From positions 1-64,000 of the forward strand of contig NZ_JBBMFJ010000001.1 in NCBI RefSeq assembly GCF_040096075.1: 64,000 nucleotides of DNA, in the 5' to 3' direction. The notes below the pieces were generated by a model. It was not told where the DNA came from and made no database searches. It was given only the letters and a program-made list of their open reading frames with translations. This stretch comes from Brotaphodocola faecis. Lineage in GTDB: Bacteria > Bacillota > Clostridia > Lachnospirales > Lachnospiraceae. Below, in pieces: positions 26,021 to 35,249 of this stretch. The translations under genes and the position numbers were made by a program. The first letter of the stretch is position 1, and each line of letters starts with the position of its first letter.

Positions 26021-26236
26021 TCACTTCTCCCGTCTTTTCTGCCATACGATGTCGTAGCCAAGCACAGCGGCAAGCTCCAATACTTCCTTGTATCGGATGC
26101 TTTCCCGCTGCAATTTTGCGGACAGGTTGGAAACGCTGTCGCTCCATCCGTACTCGTCCGAAAGCAGGTCAACAACTTCCTGCATGGTCATCCCGGCACG
26201 GATGATCTGTGCCTTTATTTCGTTGTGTACATTCAT
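26021..26236 (-). CDS. Small helix-turn-helix protein of the mobile element
   Basis: A 71-residue protein starting MNVHNEIKAQIIRAGMTMQE and containing a Cro/XRE-like fold (VVDLLSDEYGWSDSVSNLSAKL ... VLELAAVLGYDIVW). ATG 26236 has GGAGG ten bases upstream and overlaps the stop of the preceding open frame. Probably a DNA-binding regulator of mobilization or replication genes. Confidence 0.65.
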   Translation of the reverse strand: MNVHNEIKAQIIRAGMTMQEVVDLLSDEYGWSDSVSNLSAKLQRESIRYKEVLELAAVLGYDIVWQKRREK

Positions 26237-26520
26237 ATTGAAAAATCCTCCATAATTCTGTTTGTGGTTCGGTGCAACCTCTGCACTCCAAAGCGGAGCA
26301 GATACGCCGAACAGCGAAAAATCTGCAATCTCCAAAATCCGTTCAGAATTTCGCTTGTGATGTCCTGTCCGTATATGACCATATCCCGCTTTACTGTTTC
26401 GTGCGGTTTGGTCTGGAACAGTGAAAACACCCATTGTTCCGTGTACAGGGTACACGGTTCAGAGAAGCACGATTTCGTGAAATAGTTTTGTCCTGCGGTC
26501 AAAAACTTTGCTGTTTCCAT
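26233..26520 (-). CDS. Possible hypothetical protein upstream of the small HTH gene
   Basis: A 95-codon frame (METAKFLTAGQNYFTK start) whose TGA overlaps the ATG of the HTH gene, the arrangement of coupled genes. The composition is protein-like (QTKPHETVKRDMVIYGQDI) but I recognise no family, and no good ribosome site precedes it. If it is not coding, the stretch from 26237 to 26635 holds only short repeats: CCTGTTT/AAACAGG near 26565 and GTACATACGTAC/GTACGTACGTAC around 26605-26670. Confidence 0.35.
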   Translation of the reverse strand: METAKFLTAGQNYFTKSCFSEPCTLYTEQWVFSLFQTKPHETVKRDMVIYGQDITSEILNGFWRLQIFRCSAYLLRFGVQRLHRTTNRIMEDFSI

Positions 26521-26635
26521 TACCACTGATTTTCAATGCCCGAAAACAGGTCTGTTCTGAAAGTTCCTGTTTCCTATAACGGGAGAAAACAGGGGTAAAT
26601 GCTGCGTACATACGTACAGAGCATGGCTGGCAAAA

Positions 26636-28009
26636 TCATTCCCGCCAGTCCTCCGGTACGTACGTACACGGCGAATCTCCGTAAAACCCATTTATATGAG
26701 GTCTTGCCACTGCTTCCACACCCATAAAGCCCCACACCCGCCGTCCGGCAGAGTTGGTGATGTTGTTGCAATGTTCCAGATTGAATCTCCCGGCATTGGC
26801 AATCATAGCGTCGCTGAAGCTGCGGGCTTTCAGCGGTGCAAGGGAGTTTTCCTCGCACCACATTCGGTAGATTTCATAGAAATCCTTGGAGCTGATGGAC
26901 GCATCCGCTTTACGCCGGATGTATCCCTCTGATTCCATGAAATCAAAGATATTGTTGTTGTCACGCTTGACCGCTTCCCGGTTTTCACGGATACGGTCAC
27001 TCTCTGTAAACTTAAAGTTGTTGGAAGCGAGCCGCTGCAATCCCTCCAATGCCCACAGGAAGATGCCCTCGGCTTCGGCTTTCATCTTTTCTGCAAGGTC
27101 AGGATCGTCAGCTCTGTCAGCAGGCTTTTCCTTGGTGGTCAGCACAAGCTGTCTGCGGTAAAATCCGTCACTGCGGTCATACAGGGCTTGCAGATCACCG
27201 TTGCTGAACGCAAGTAGCCGGGCAAACATCCAGCCCTGATAACTCTGCTTGCCTTTGCGTTCCAAGTCCATCTTGCCCTGTGCTGTTACGATGGATTTTA
27301 CATAGTTGGTCTGGCGCAGGGCTTCCATCCGCATATCATCATCCACGCACAGCAGGATGTGTTCCAGATCGGCACGGGCAAAGCGGTTTTCAGAAATCTT
27401 GCCTATGCTGCCGTCTTTCATATTCGTGCCAAAGATAGCAGAAAGCACAACTCCGATTTGGGATTTGCCCTCGCCGCCGTTCCCCTTAATGACCATCATA
27501 CGCTGTCCCTTGTTGGATGGAATCAGGCAGTAGCCGATGAACTCTTGCAAGGTGGGGATGTCCTCCGCATGGAGCAGCCCATCCAGAAAGTTCAGCCAGA
27601 TCACAGGTGCGGGTGCATCGGGATTGTAAGCAACAGGCAGACGGCTCCGCACAATAGCCGGTCTGCCCTCGGTGAATGCGCCGTTCAACAGCAACGTACC
27701 GTTGGACACATGGATACGATCCTGCTCCGGTGGGAAGTCAGGCACTTGCGCTTCCAGTTTCAGCACTTCCAGAATGTTGGTGATCTTCCGGGGGATATTG
27801 TTCACGGCACAGAATTTCAGCTTGTCGTAAATCTCTCCACGCAGAGGGAGATCGTCAGTCACTCGACCATCGGGCGTGAAAAAAGCTCCGTTTGCAAAGA
27901 TGATCCTGCGCTCTTGCAGAAATTCTTCACAAAACAGAGCTTCGTTGATGTTCTGCCCATCAAACCAGATCGGCAGATTCATATCCGGTGTTTTACCTTT
28001 CTTCCCCAC
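26636..28009 (-). CDS. Phage/plasmid-type DNA helicase-primase (D5/SF3-like)
   Basis: A 457-residue ATPase of the D5/P4-type replication family. Walker A is GNGGEGKSQ, Walker B HILLCVDDD, followed by the sensor region FARLLAFSNGDLQALYDRSDGFYRR. The C-terminal domain is a winged helix that contacts DNA. GTG 28009 was chosen because AAAGGAGG lies nine bases upstream; ATG 27982 is the next in-frame choice. It overlaps the end of the CHC2 gene by 17 bases. Together the two genes supply primase and helicase functions for replication of the excised element. Confidence 0.85.
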   Translation of the reverse strand: MGKKGKTPDMNLPIWFDGQNINEALFCEEFLQERRIIFANGAFFTPDGRVTDDLPLRGEIYDKLKFCAVNNIPRKITNILEVLKLEAQVPDFPPEQDRIHVSNGTLLLNGAFTEGRPAIVRSRLPVAYNPDAPAPVIWLNFLDGLLHAEDIPTLQEFIGYCLIPSNKGQRMMVIKGNGGEGKSQIGVVLSAIFGTNMKDGSIGKISENRFARADLEHILLCVDDDMRMEALRQTNYVKSIVTAQGKMDLERKGKQSYQGWMFARLLAFSNGDLQALYDRSDGFYRRQLVLTTKEKPADRADDPDLAEKMKAEAEGIFLWALEGLQRLASNNFKFTESDRIRENREAVKRDNNNIFDFMESEGYIRRKADASISSKDFYEIYRMWCEENSLAPLKARSFSDAMIANAGRFNLEHCNNITNSAGRRVWGFMGVEAVARPHINGFYGDSPCTYVPEDWRE

Positions 28010-28604
28010 GGGACACCCCCTCCTTTCGTTTCCGTGCCACATAGTCCCCAAGGAAAGCAATCTTGCCCTCCTTCATCAGCTCGTCCACCATGGCAACACG
28101 TTCTTCTAAATCACCGACTGTCAAAATATCTGCCAGATATTCGATATAATCGAGCATCTGGCAGGCTTCCACAAAACGGTCATCCAGAGCATCGTCCGGT
28201 GTCTTGGGTGCATACCGCACTTTCCAATCTTCAAGAAGATGCAGATAGTCGGTCAATGCCCGGAAGCACAGCATTTCGTCCTCCCGGAACTGACGGATAC
28301 AGGGATGCTTCGGCTTGGGCAAGGCGGTAGCAGTAGGCGGTTTCGGGTCAAGCCCAAAATCCGCAGCCAGCTTTTGCGCCGCTTCAAAGCTGCTCAGATT
28401 GAACAACCTTGCCACGAAGTCAATCACATCCCCCTTAGCTCCGCAGCCAAAGCAGAAGAAATATTCCTCGTTCAGCTTCAAGCTCGGATGCCTGTCGTTG
28501 TGGAACGGGCAGCAAGCCATGCCGTTGCGGCCTGCTTTCAGCCCGTAGTGTTCGGCAGCTTGCTTTACGCTGATTGCCGCCTTGATGGTTTCATAGATTG
28601 TCAT
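27993..28604 (-). CDS. CHC2 zinc-finger primase-like protein
   Basis: A 203-residue protein with a DnaG-type CHC2 zinc finger near the N-terminus: ACCPFHNDRHPSLKL then FFCFGCGAKGDVIDFV. The TOPRIM catalytic domain of full primases is absent, so it may supply the zinc-binding half to the helicase gene it overlaps. ATG 28604 follows CGGAGGTTTTTCT. It is the first gene of the leftward replication module, divergent from the right arm. Confidence 0.85.
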   Translation of the reverse strand: MTIYETIKAAISVKQAAEHYGLKAGRNGMACCPFHNDRHPSLKLNEEYFFCFGCGAKGDVIDFVARLFNLSSFEAAQKLAADFGLDPKPPTATALPKPKHPCIRQFREDEMLCFRALTDYLHLLEDWKVRYAPKTPDDALDDRFVEACQMLDYIEYLADILTVGDLEERVAMVDELMKEGKIAFLGDYVARKRKEGVSRGEER

Positions 28605-28825
28605 AGAAAAACCTCCGTTCATAGTATTCAGAAAGCATGAAACACCCGCCGTGATTGGCAGGTGCTTTGCTCTTTCTACTATGGTTATGCCGGATTTTTC
28701 GAAAAACAGGCTAATCGGAGGACAACCTCATTTCAAAAAACAGGACAACTTTCCGGGGGATGTAGATTTCTTCACGTTTGCATGGTATAATGAAAGAAAT
28801 AAAAAAACAGGACAGGAGGGCAAGC
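28605..28825. promoter_or_regulatory. Divergent region between replication genes and right arm
   Basis: On the plus strand TGGTATAAT (hexamer 28786-28791) is an extended -10 box for the DUF6076-like gene; the -35 region (TAGATT) is weak. Near 28644-28672, ACACCCGCC-GTGATT-GGCAGGTG forms a hairpin in front of the CHC2 gene. CAGGACAA and similar GGACA motifs recur. Confidence 0.45.
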
Positions 28826-29935
28826 ATGAATCAAGAAATGATGTCATTGGATTTTTGGCAGGATACGGTCATATATGAGGGCAAAGCATTTCCTATCGGC
28901 ACTCTTGCCTGTGATGCGCTGAATGTTCCTGCGGATACCATTGCTAAAATGAACGAGCACTGCGAGAAAATCAATCTGCTGCTTGGTCTGCTGAACGCTG
29001 GACAGGATGCTTCCGCACTCTTTCCTATGGCAAGGGAAGCTGCTCTGACAATGTTGAGTATTCTCAGTAAAACGCCGCCGTTCTCCTATATGAACATATC
29101 ACAGCATCGGGAACGAATAGAAAAGGTCTTTACTACCGACAATGCGCTGAAATATGTGGAGTTTGCTATAAAAGCCGCAACCAACTCCTTGCAGTTTGAA
29201 GAAGTTCTGAAATATGAGGATGCGATAATGCTCCAACGCTATACCGCTGTATTCGGTCATCTGGCATACTCCCTTGGGGAATACCAAACCGCAATGCTTG
29301 ATTTTGCGGAAAAATCAGATGGCAACGAAGCAGACCGTACCGCAGAGGGCTTTGCAAAAATGTTCGGCAGCTATTTCCCGCCGAAGTTCTCTATTACAGA
29401 TGGCAATGCCTGGATGTCTACCCTGAACAACTCCGTTCAGTATGTGTCTGTCATCCGTCCCGGCGAGGATGTGGCAAAGTTGGTCAAGCGGATGCACTAT
29501 GTATCCTTTGTAGGGATGTTCCGGTCTGATCTCTTTGAGGGCTTGTGTGTCGGTCACGCTCCAAAGAAATGCCGGATCTGCGGCAAGTGGTTTCTGACCA
29601 CCAACGCAAGGCACACCAAATATTGCGGCGGTTATGCGCCGGGGGACAAGCTGCACCGTACCTGTCGGCAGATCGGCAATCTGAAAGGGCGAGAACAGCG
29701 GGAGCTTGCGGACGATCATCCGCTGAAACAGATTTATGAGAAGCGGCTGAATACCATAAACCGCTATGTGAAGCGTGGCACACTGGACGCTGATCTTGCA
29801 GAAGTTATGAAAAAACTGGCAAAAGATAAGATGCTCCGGGCATTGAGCAATATTGCTTATGCTAAAGGCGATTATGAAAAAGAAATGGGACAGGCTGCTT
29901 TGCTAAATGAGAGTTTGAATTATAGGAACACTTAA
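28826..29935 (+). CDS. DUF6076-like zinc-binding protein
   Basis: A 369-residue cytosolic protein. Its C-terminal third has a cysteine/histidine cluster, CRICGKWFLTTNARHTKYC followed by a further Cys in LHRTCRQIG, which looks like a zinc ribbon of the DUF6076 type often carried by mobile elements of gut Clostridia. The N-terminal part is helical and unassigned. ATG 28826 follows GACAGGAGGGCAAGC. First gene of the rightward arm. No function is known. Confidence 0.65.
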   Translation: MNQEMMSLDFWQDTVIYEGKAFPIGTLACDALNVPADTIAKMNEHCEKINLLLGLLNAGQDASALFPMAREAALTMLSILSKTPPFSYMNISQHRERIEKVFTTDNALKYVEFAIKAATNSLQFEEVLKYEDAIMLQRYTAVFGHLAYSLGEYQTAMLDFAEKSDGNEADRTAEGFAKMFGSYFPPKFSITDGNAWMSTLNNSVQYVSVIRPGEDVAKLVKRMHYVSFVGMFRSDLFEGLCVGHAPKKCRICGKWFLTTNARHTKYCGGYAPGDKLHRTCRQIGNLKGREQRELADDHPLKQIYEKRLNTINRYVKRGTLDADLAEVMKKLAKDKMLRALSNIAYAKGDYEKEMGQAALLNESLNYRNT

Positions 29936-29953
29936 ACTCGGAGGGTTATACGA

Positions 29954-30652
29954 ATGTTAGAATTAACGAAAGAACAAATGGATGCTATTCAAAAAGCTAT
30001 TTCAAAGAAGGCTGAAGAAAGCGTACAGGAATTTGATAAAGAATTAGATGTTGTTGTGAGCAAGCTATCAACAGAAGGGTGGACTTTACCCGCAGAATTA
30101 AATATTTACGCAGTCAAAACAATAGCAAAAACGAACAAATTGGATGATATCAATGCATTTTTGAAATGGTTTTTTACAATAGAAGATTTTCAGAAAACCA
30201 AAGATATGGTGAACGGAATCAAAGCATCACCCATTAAAGAAGGACTGAAAAATCTCACAGACCAGTGCTGGCAAGCATTTCAAAATAAATTGTATGCTGT
30301 TTGCGCAACATCGCTTCTCTCGGTTATTGAGGGTATTCTGTCAGAATTTAGCGATGACAAACAAGATGTAAGGATGATGAAGGTTTGTCAAAAGAAGGTC
30401 GATACCTTCCCGTCAACAGGAAGTACAATTCAAAAACATATATGGCTTTCTTATAACAACTTCATCCGAAATCTGTATCAAAAAAGCGATTTCTCTGCCG
30501 ATGAACCTGAAACGATAAATAGGCATTGGCTATTACATGGAAGATCGGATTTTGAAATTGACGAGATGGATTGTATCCGTCTCTTTAATGCGGTTCAAAG
30601 CCTGTGTATGATTGTAAAAGTAGAAGCAAAAGAAACACAATCTGAGAATTAA
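29954..30652 (+). CDS. HEPN-like hypothetical protein
   Basis: A 232-residue, mostly helical protein. The C-terminal part has INRHWLLHGRSDFE, where Arg190 and His195 give an R-x4-H motif as in HEPN RNase-type domains, and NRHxxLHG is a recurring phrase in HEPN-like proteins of defence loci. The DNA is visibly more AT-rich than its neighbours, suggesting separate origin. It starts 18 bases after the zinc protein gene with GGAGGG upstream. A role in defence or as a toxin is possible, but no partner antitoxin is evident. It could also be a non-catalytic HEPN protein. Confidence 0.5.
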   Translation: MLELTKEQMDAIQKAISKKAEESVQEFDKELDVVVSKLSTEGWTLPAELNIYAVKTIAKTNKLDDINAFLKWFFTIEDFQKTKDMVNGIKASPIKEGLKNLTDQCWQAFQNKLYAVCATSLLSVIEGILSEFSDDKQDVRMMKVCQKKVDTFPSTGSTIQKHIWLSYNNFIRNLYQKSDFSADEPETINRHWLLHGRSDFEIDEMDCIRLFNAVQSLCMIVKVEAKETQSEN

Positions 30653-30698
30653 TATCAGGCTACTATTCAGAAGGCATTTGTTAGAGGGGAGGTGCGCT

Positions 30699-31880
30699 AT
30701 GCTGAATGATTTTACATGGAATATGACCGGATACATATCGAAATACCCTGTCAATCCGCACAGTGATGGTATCATTCCCTATGTGGCAGAGCGCATCTTC
30801 CAACTGGAACCGGAGCCGCCAGCAGTGGACAGTCTGAATGAATATATCCTGTCTGCATTGCAGGAAAAGAATTTGCTATATTTTTCGTTCTTCTTGCACC
30901 ACTACGAGCCGCAGCTTAACAAGCGTATCAAAAGCTTTCTTGGTGTAGATGGCGGCGATCTGTATGACACAGACCGTTTTATAGATATAAAGCTCTCCTG
31001 CCGGGAGCAAATGCTCCAGAAGGTGATGGACTATGATCCCACCAAGGGTGCGGAGTATGCTACATACATTTTTCCGTTCATTCGAGATGCTATGCTCCGT
31101 TTCCGCATGGGCGAAGAAAAATGGTCGGTATCCTCTCTGACCAATTATAAAATGGTGCGGTCAATGGCTTGGCTGTACCATAATACCAAAGATGCAGTCG
31201 GTGAATTTTCCAAGAAGTATAACTGCGATCTCGCTCTTGCGGAAGAATATCTGAAAGTTGTCCGTGGCATCCGCAATCAGCAGCCATTTTATGTCACAGA
31301 CGATGACGGCGAGGAAACAGGCGAGGATGTTGCCCTTGATGATACTTGGAACTATACCGACATTCTCTGGAACGGCATACAGGCAGAAAAGGTGCGGCGG
31401 GCATTTGAAAAGCTGAATTACCGGGAGCAGACCTTGCTTGAAAAGCGTTTAGCGATCTGCATGACCTGCGGGCGTGTCGGCTCATGGAAAGGACGCCCCA
31501 CCTTTGAAGAACTGGCAGTCATGTTTGAGGGCAGCACCGCCAGTGGTGCAGAACGAGCCTACCGCAGAGCAGTGGACAAGCTAACGGAATTATTGGTTGC
31601 CGAAGGTGCGCTCCATGCTGTCCGGTTGAAACAGGTGTCCAAAACCAAGTGCAAAAAGAAAATCGCCGCCGCAATCTACGAATACCAAGTAGACTGCGAC
31701 GGCGAATGGGGCGAGATTTCATTTAATTTTGAGAATGGCACAGCTGAGATCATCCAACTTGCCGATTGGGACACGATGATAACAAAATGCTTTGCAAATC
31801 GGGCAATATCGTATCTTCTGAACTGCGAAAATGAGAAGCTACCAAAGGAAACATTGGTGGCGTTTGAACAATCTTATTAA
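30699..31880 (+). CDS. Sigma-70-like RNA polymerase factor of the mobile element
   Basis: A 393-residue protein with sigma-like segments: YDPTKGAEYATYIFPFIRDAM resembles region 2, and LNYREQTLLEKR followed by TFEELAVMFEGS and AERAYRRAVDKL resembles region 4. The C-terminal 110 residues are an unassigned extension. ATG 30699 follows GGGGAGGTGCGCT. It may direct transcription of element genes. Proteins like this are common near MobV/primase modules, so a role in element control rather than host stress is likely. Confidence 0.65.
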   Translation: MLNDFTWNMTGYISKYPVNPHSDGIIPYVAERIFQLEPEPPAVDSLNEYILSALQEKNLLYFSFFLHHYEPQLNKRIKSFLGVDGGDLYDTDRFIDIKLSCREQMLQKVMDYDPTKGAEYATYIFPFIRDAMLRFRMGEEKWSVSSLTNYKMVRSMAWLYHNTKDAVGEFSKKYNCDLALAEEYLKVVRGIRNQQPFYVTDDDGEETGEDVALDDTWNYTDILWNGIQAEKVRRAFEKLNYREQTLLEKRLAICMTCGRVGSWKGRPTFEELAVMFEGSTASGAERAYRRAVDKLTELLVAEGALHAVRLKQVSKTKCKKKIAAAIYEYQVDCDGEWGEISFNFENGTAEIIQLADWDTMITKCFANRAISYLLNCENEKLPKETLVAFEQSY

Positions 31881-31958
31881 ATATCCAAAAACTATTGTTT
31901 TTGACACAGAGAATACAAATCAGTGTTGTACAGTTAGGGCGAAAGGAGGAAAAGTATT

Positions 31959-32630
31959 ATGAACAGTAAGATTTTGATTGTAGAAGACGAAGCCAAGATT
32001 CGGGAAATTCTGTGTGACTATTTCAGCAGCAAGGGAGAACTGCCTGTTGAAGCAAGCAACGGAATGCAGGCGCTTGAGCTGATCGATGAAAACGAATTTG
32101 ACGCAGTTTTGCTTGACATTATGATGCCGGAGCTGGATGGACTTTCCGTCTGCCGTGCCGTGCGCAGAACAAACGATGTCCCCATTATTTTCCTCACCGC
32201 CCTTTCCGACGAGGAGGACAAACTGCTGGGTTATGAACTCGGAGCAGATGACTATGTTACGAAGCCGTTTACCATGTCTGTGCTCTATGCAAAAACCATG
32301 GCACTCATCAAGCGTAATCAGCGTAGTGTTCTTGCCGGTGACCGGATGGAGGTCAGCGGGATCACTCTGGAGCTGACTGCAGGCAGAGCGTATACAGGCG
32401 GCAAGGAAGTCTTTTTGACGCCGAAGGAGTTTGCTCTCCTGCGCTGTCTGATGCAGAATAAAAACCTTGTTATGAGCCGTGAGCAGCTTCTGGTCAAATG
32501 CTGGGGCTACGACTACGAGGGTGAATCCCGAGCTGTAGATACCCATATTAAACGCCTGAGAGAAAAGCTTGGCGACTATGCCGAATGCATCAAGACCGTT
32601 ATTAAGGCCGGGTACAGATTGGAGGGGTGA
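31959..32630 (+). CDS. OmpR/PhoB-family response regulator
   Basis: A 223-residue regulator: receiver domain (phospho-acceptor Asp53 in LLDIMMPELDG, switch Lys in VTKPF) and winged-helix output domain ending VKAGYRLEG-like (IKAGYRLEG). ATG 31959 follows GAAAGGAGGAAAAGTATT. It overlaps the histidine kinase gene and is its natural partner. TTGACA occurs about 60 bases upstream without a good -10 box. No transporter gene follows, so its targets are not evident. Confidence 0.93.
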   Translation: MNSKILIVEDEAKIREILCDYFSSKGELPVEASNGMQALELIDENEFDAVLLDIMMPELDGLSVCRAVRRTNDVPIIFLTALSDEEDKLLGYELGADDYVTKPFTMSVLYAKTMALIKRNQRSVLAGDRMEVSGITLELTAGRAYTGGKEVFLTPKEFALLRCLMQNKNLVMSREQLLVKCWGYDYEGESRAVDTHIKRLREKLGDYAECIKTVIKAGYRLEG

Positions 32631-32632
32631 CG

Positions 32633-34936
32633 ATGAAGAAAATCTCAAAATGGTATTGGATCGCCGCAGGTCTCCTGCTAATTTGGGCAGCTAAAGATAT
32701 CTATGCATATTTGACCATCGGACGAGAACTCCTTGTCGAGTATTCGGATGTGTACTCCGTCCGGGAGATGGTGAAAGGAGATCTGATACGGGCGGGAGTG
32801 AAAGCAGGTCTGGCGCTGCTCCTACCGGTAATAGGATTTTGGCGAAGTAAAAAGAAACCTTTGAAATCACTCCATGCTGTAACCGGATTGCTTATCATAT
32901 CCATCATGGGAACATGGCTCATTTCAATGATCGTACTTACCGTTGTGACCGCACAAGAAATCTATGATGGGATGTACGAGCAGGCAATAAACTTTCCGGA
33001 TGCTGTTGACCGATACGGAAGGCTAAGCGACTTTTACGACCCCAATGAGGGCAGCTATGGATATTACAATGAGCATCCGGACTATCTGGAACATCAGATG
33101 CTTGATGCCATTGCCTATAGCACCGCAGATAGTACCACATCATCGTATCGCACAGGAGGGCATTTCGCATCTTATGACCATTCGACAGGGGAAGAACGGA
33201 ACAAGCTTATCCGTGATATCCGCTATCCGCTGGAGACCGCTGTTCTGTTTTACGACGGCGAAGGAAATCTTCTCCACAGCAGCGACGACGACGTAATGTA
33301 CTTCGGCTATTATACCCAGGAAGAATGGGATGCCGGACAAGATACCACAACACCACAGCATTATGGTTGGATCGACATCAGTGAAGGAAAAGTCGAAGGC
33401 TATCCAAATGACCCGTATCTCCGTTTCCGCACCATGTTTGCCGGCACACATAGTCTGTACGATATTTCAACCATTCGTGTCACGGGATACTTTGAAGGGA
33501 CAAAGTTAGTGCCTGTCGTGATGCACTATGTCACCGATGGTTTTATCCATGAGGTCGTTGAAAGTGACAAGCAGTTTCAGACCGGACCGAGCAGCTATTC
33601 CTGGATCGTTTCCGATGTGGACAGAACAGGAAAGCTAAACTGGCAGCTACAGTTTGACCGCAGTGCAGAGTATGAAGGCAAAAAGCTTGTGACAGTATAC
33701 CTTGATCACCCGGAAATGTGGGACTATCAGAAAACGTCCTATGTGTACACCAACGGGGTAGAGTATGAGAGTCTCGCCGCATTGACGAAAAAATTGGATT
33801 TTCCATCCTGGGCAGATATATTTTTCTACTCCAATGACTTTCGTGCCGAAGGGAGCTATGAGTTGAATAACCTTTTGGTGTTTGGCGGTTGGAAATATGC
33901 AGACTACGAAGGCTTTGATTACAGCTCGGGCACAGGACCCGCAACCGAGTATATGCTTGTTACAGCTGTTCAAGGAAACCCTCTCAGATGTGCAATGGGC
34001 GCCTTGCGAAATATCTACATCGTCACAGGACTGTTGGCACTGTCATTTCTTTTGACCGCACGCAGTGCCATCAAGAAGCATCTGATACAGCCTGTACGAG
34101 ATATTGCAGATGCAATGGAAGACAGTTGGCGGAATACTTATCATACAGATAGCGCCTCTGCCATATGGCATGAAATTGAGAAATTAAGAACAGGCTTTGA
34201 AACAGAGAAGGATCGTCGCAGGATGAAGGACAACGAGATCACTCGATTAAATGCCGCTTTGGAATATTCCAAGACCGCTGAGGAAAACCGCCGCCAGATG
34301 ACCTCTAATATAGCCCACGAATTGAAAACCCCGTTGGCGGTCATTCACAGTTATGCGGAGGGTTTGAAGGAGCACATTGCCGAAGATAAGCGTGATAAGT
34401 ATGTAGATGTGATCCTTGCGGAAGCGGAGCGAACAGACGGTATGGTTTTGGAGATGTTAGATTTGTCAAGATTGGAAGCCGGTAAGGTGAAACTCTCACG
34501 GGACGAGTTTTCGCTTGCTGATCTTACGAAAGCTATCTTCGAGAAGCTTCAAATGGCAGCGGAGGCAAAGGAATTGCAAATCAGCTATGAGTTCCCCGAG
34601 CAGTGTATCATCGTTGCTGACGAGAATCGAATTGCACAGGTCATTGAGAACTTTGCGACCAACGCTGTGAAGTACACGCCTGCCGGTGGCTGTGTCACAG
34701 TACGGATTCAGAACAATCGTGGTAAAATTACATTCTCCATCGAAAATGATAGTAAGCCTCTGTCCGCAGAAGCTTTGGCGAAAGTATGGGACACCTTCTA
34801 CCGGGTGGATGAATCCCGCTCCGGAGGAGGCACGGGACTTGGCCTTGCCATTGCTAAGAATATCGTGGAACTGCACGGCGGTAAATGCTCCGTTCAAAAC
34901 ACGAAAACTGGTGTGGAATTCCAATTTACAATTTAA
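32633..34936 (+). CDS. Sensor histidine kinase with large extracytoplasmic domain
   Basis: A 767-residue kinase. Membrane helices lie at about 7-27, 58-74, 84-106 and 453-471. The region of about 340 residues between the third and fourth faces outside and is rich in Tyr, Asp and Gly (DRYGRLSDFYDPNEGSYGYY, GYYTQEEWDAG), with no known sensor fold recognised. The cytoplasmic part has SNIAHELKTPLAVIH, NFATNAVKYT and GGGTGLGLAIAKN. ATG 32633 is favoured by GGAGG seven bases upstream. The regulator gene ends just before it. Confidence 0.9.
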   Translation: MKKISKWYWIAAGLLLIWAAKDIYAYLTIGRELLVEYSDVYSVREMVKGDLIRAGVKAGLALLLPVIGFWRSKKKPLKSLHAVTGLLIISIMGTWLISMIVLTVVTAQEIYDGMYEQAINFPDAVDRYGRLSDFYDPNEGSYGYYNEHPDYLEHQMLDAIAYSTADSTTSSYRTGGHFASYDHSTGEERNKLIRDIRYPLETAVLFYDGEGNLLHSSDDDVMYFGYYTQEEWDAGQDTTTPQHYGWIDISEGKVEGYPNDPYLRFRTMFAGTHSLYDISTIRVTGYFEGTKLVPVVMHYVTDGFIHEVVESDKQFQTGPSSYSWIVSDVDRTGKLNWQLQFDRSAEYEGKKLVTVYLDHPEMWDYQKTSYVYTNGVEYESLAALTKKLDFPSWADIFFYSNDFRAEGSYELNNLLVFGGWKYADYEGFDYSSGTGPATEYMLVTAVQGNPLRCAMGALRNIYIVTGLLALSFLLTARSAIKKHLIQPVRDIADAMEDSWRNTYHTDSASAIWHEIEKLRTGFETEKDRRRMKDNEITRLNAALEYSKTAEENRRQMTSNIAHELKTPLAVIHSYAEGLKEHIAEDKRDKYVDVILAEAERTDGMVLEMLDLSRLEAGKVKLSRDEFSLADLTKAIFEKLQMAAEAKELQISYEFPEQCIIVADENRIAQVIENFATNAVKYTPAGGCVTVRIQNNRGKITFSIENDSKPLSAEALAKVWDTFYRVDESRSGGGTGLGLAIAKNIVELHGGKCSVQNTKTGVEFQFTI

Positions 34937-34953
34937 GACCTTATTAGAAACAA

Positions 34954-34991
34954 CACAGCCCATCGATCATTGAAGCGACCGGTGGGCTGTG
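34954..34991 (+). terminator. Terminator-like hairpin after the kinase gene
   Basis: CACAGCCCA (34954-34962) pairs perfectly with TGGGCTGTG (34983-34991). It lies between the convergent kinase gene and the DUF6061-like gene; the T-run is poor on either strand. Confidence 0.6.
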
Positions 34992-35003
34992 CCATATCTA
35001 TTC

Positions 35004-35249
35004 TCAATCTATTAACCGATGTTCTGGCATTCCTTGTGCATACTGCTCCAAATCACCGCTGAGTACCAACTGTGCGTATTCCAGCGGCTTGTTGTAGATT
35101 AGCCAGTCCATCTCTGACCGCTGATACATATTATCCGCTACTTCGTTCTCAACGGCAATAGTATCAATCGCTATCATGCTACCATTTGCAAATTTCAGCT
35201 CCACACAGGCGGTGTCCATGTTGAACTCACAAGAAATCAATCTATCCAT
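35004..35249 (-). CDS. DUF6061-like small protein
   Basis: An 81-residue protein (CEFNMDTACVELKFANGSM, then VADNMYQRSEMDWLIYNKP) resembling the DUF6061 group of short proteins often found at the margins of integrative elements. ATG 35249 follows ACGGAGGTTTCTT. It lies just downstream of rlmD in the same direction. Function unknown. Confidence 0.6.
   Translation of the reverse strand: MDRLISCEFNMDTACVELKFANGSMIAIDTIAVENEVADNMYQRSEMDWLIYNKPLEYAQLVLSGDLEQYAQGMPEHRLID

Noticed and set aside
26574..26861. Minus-strand frame of 95 codons over the helicase gene end
   Set aside because: It is a different frame of the helicase-primase coding sequence, without start signals.
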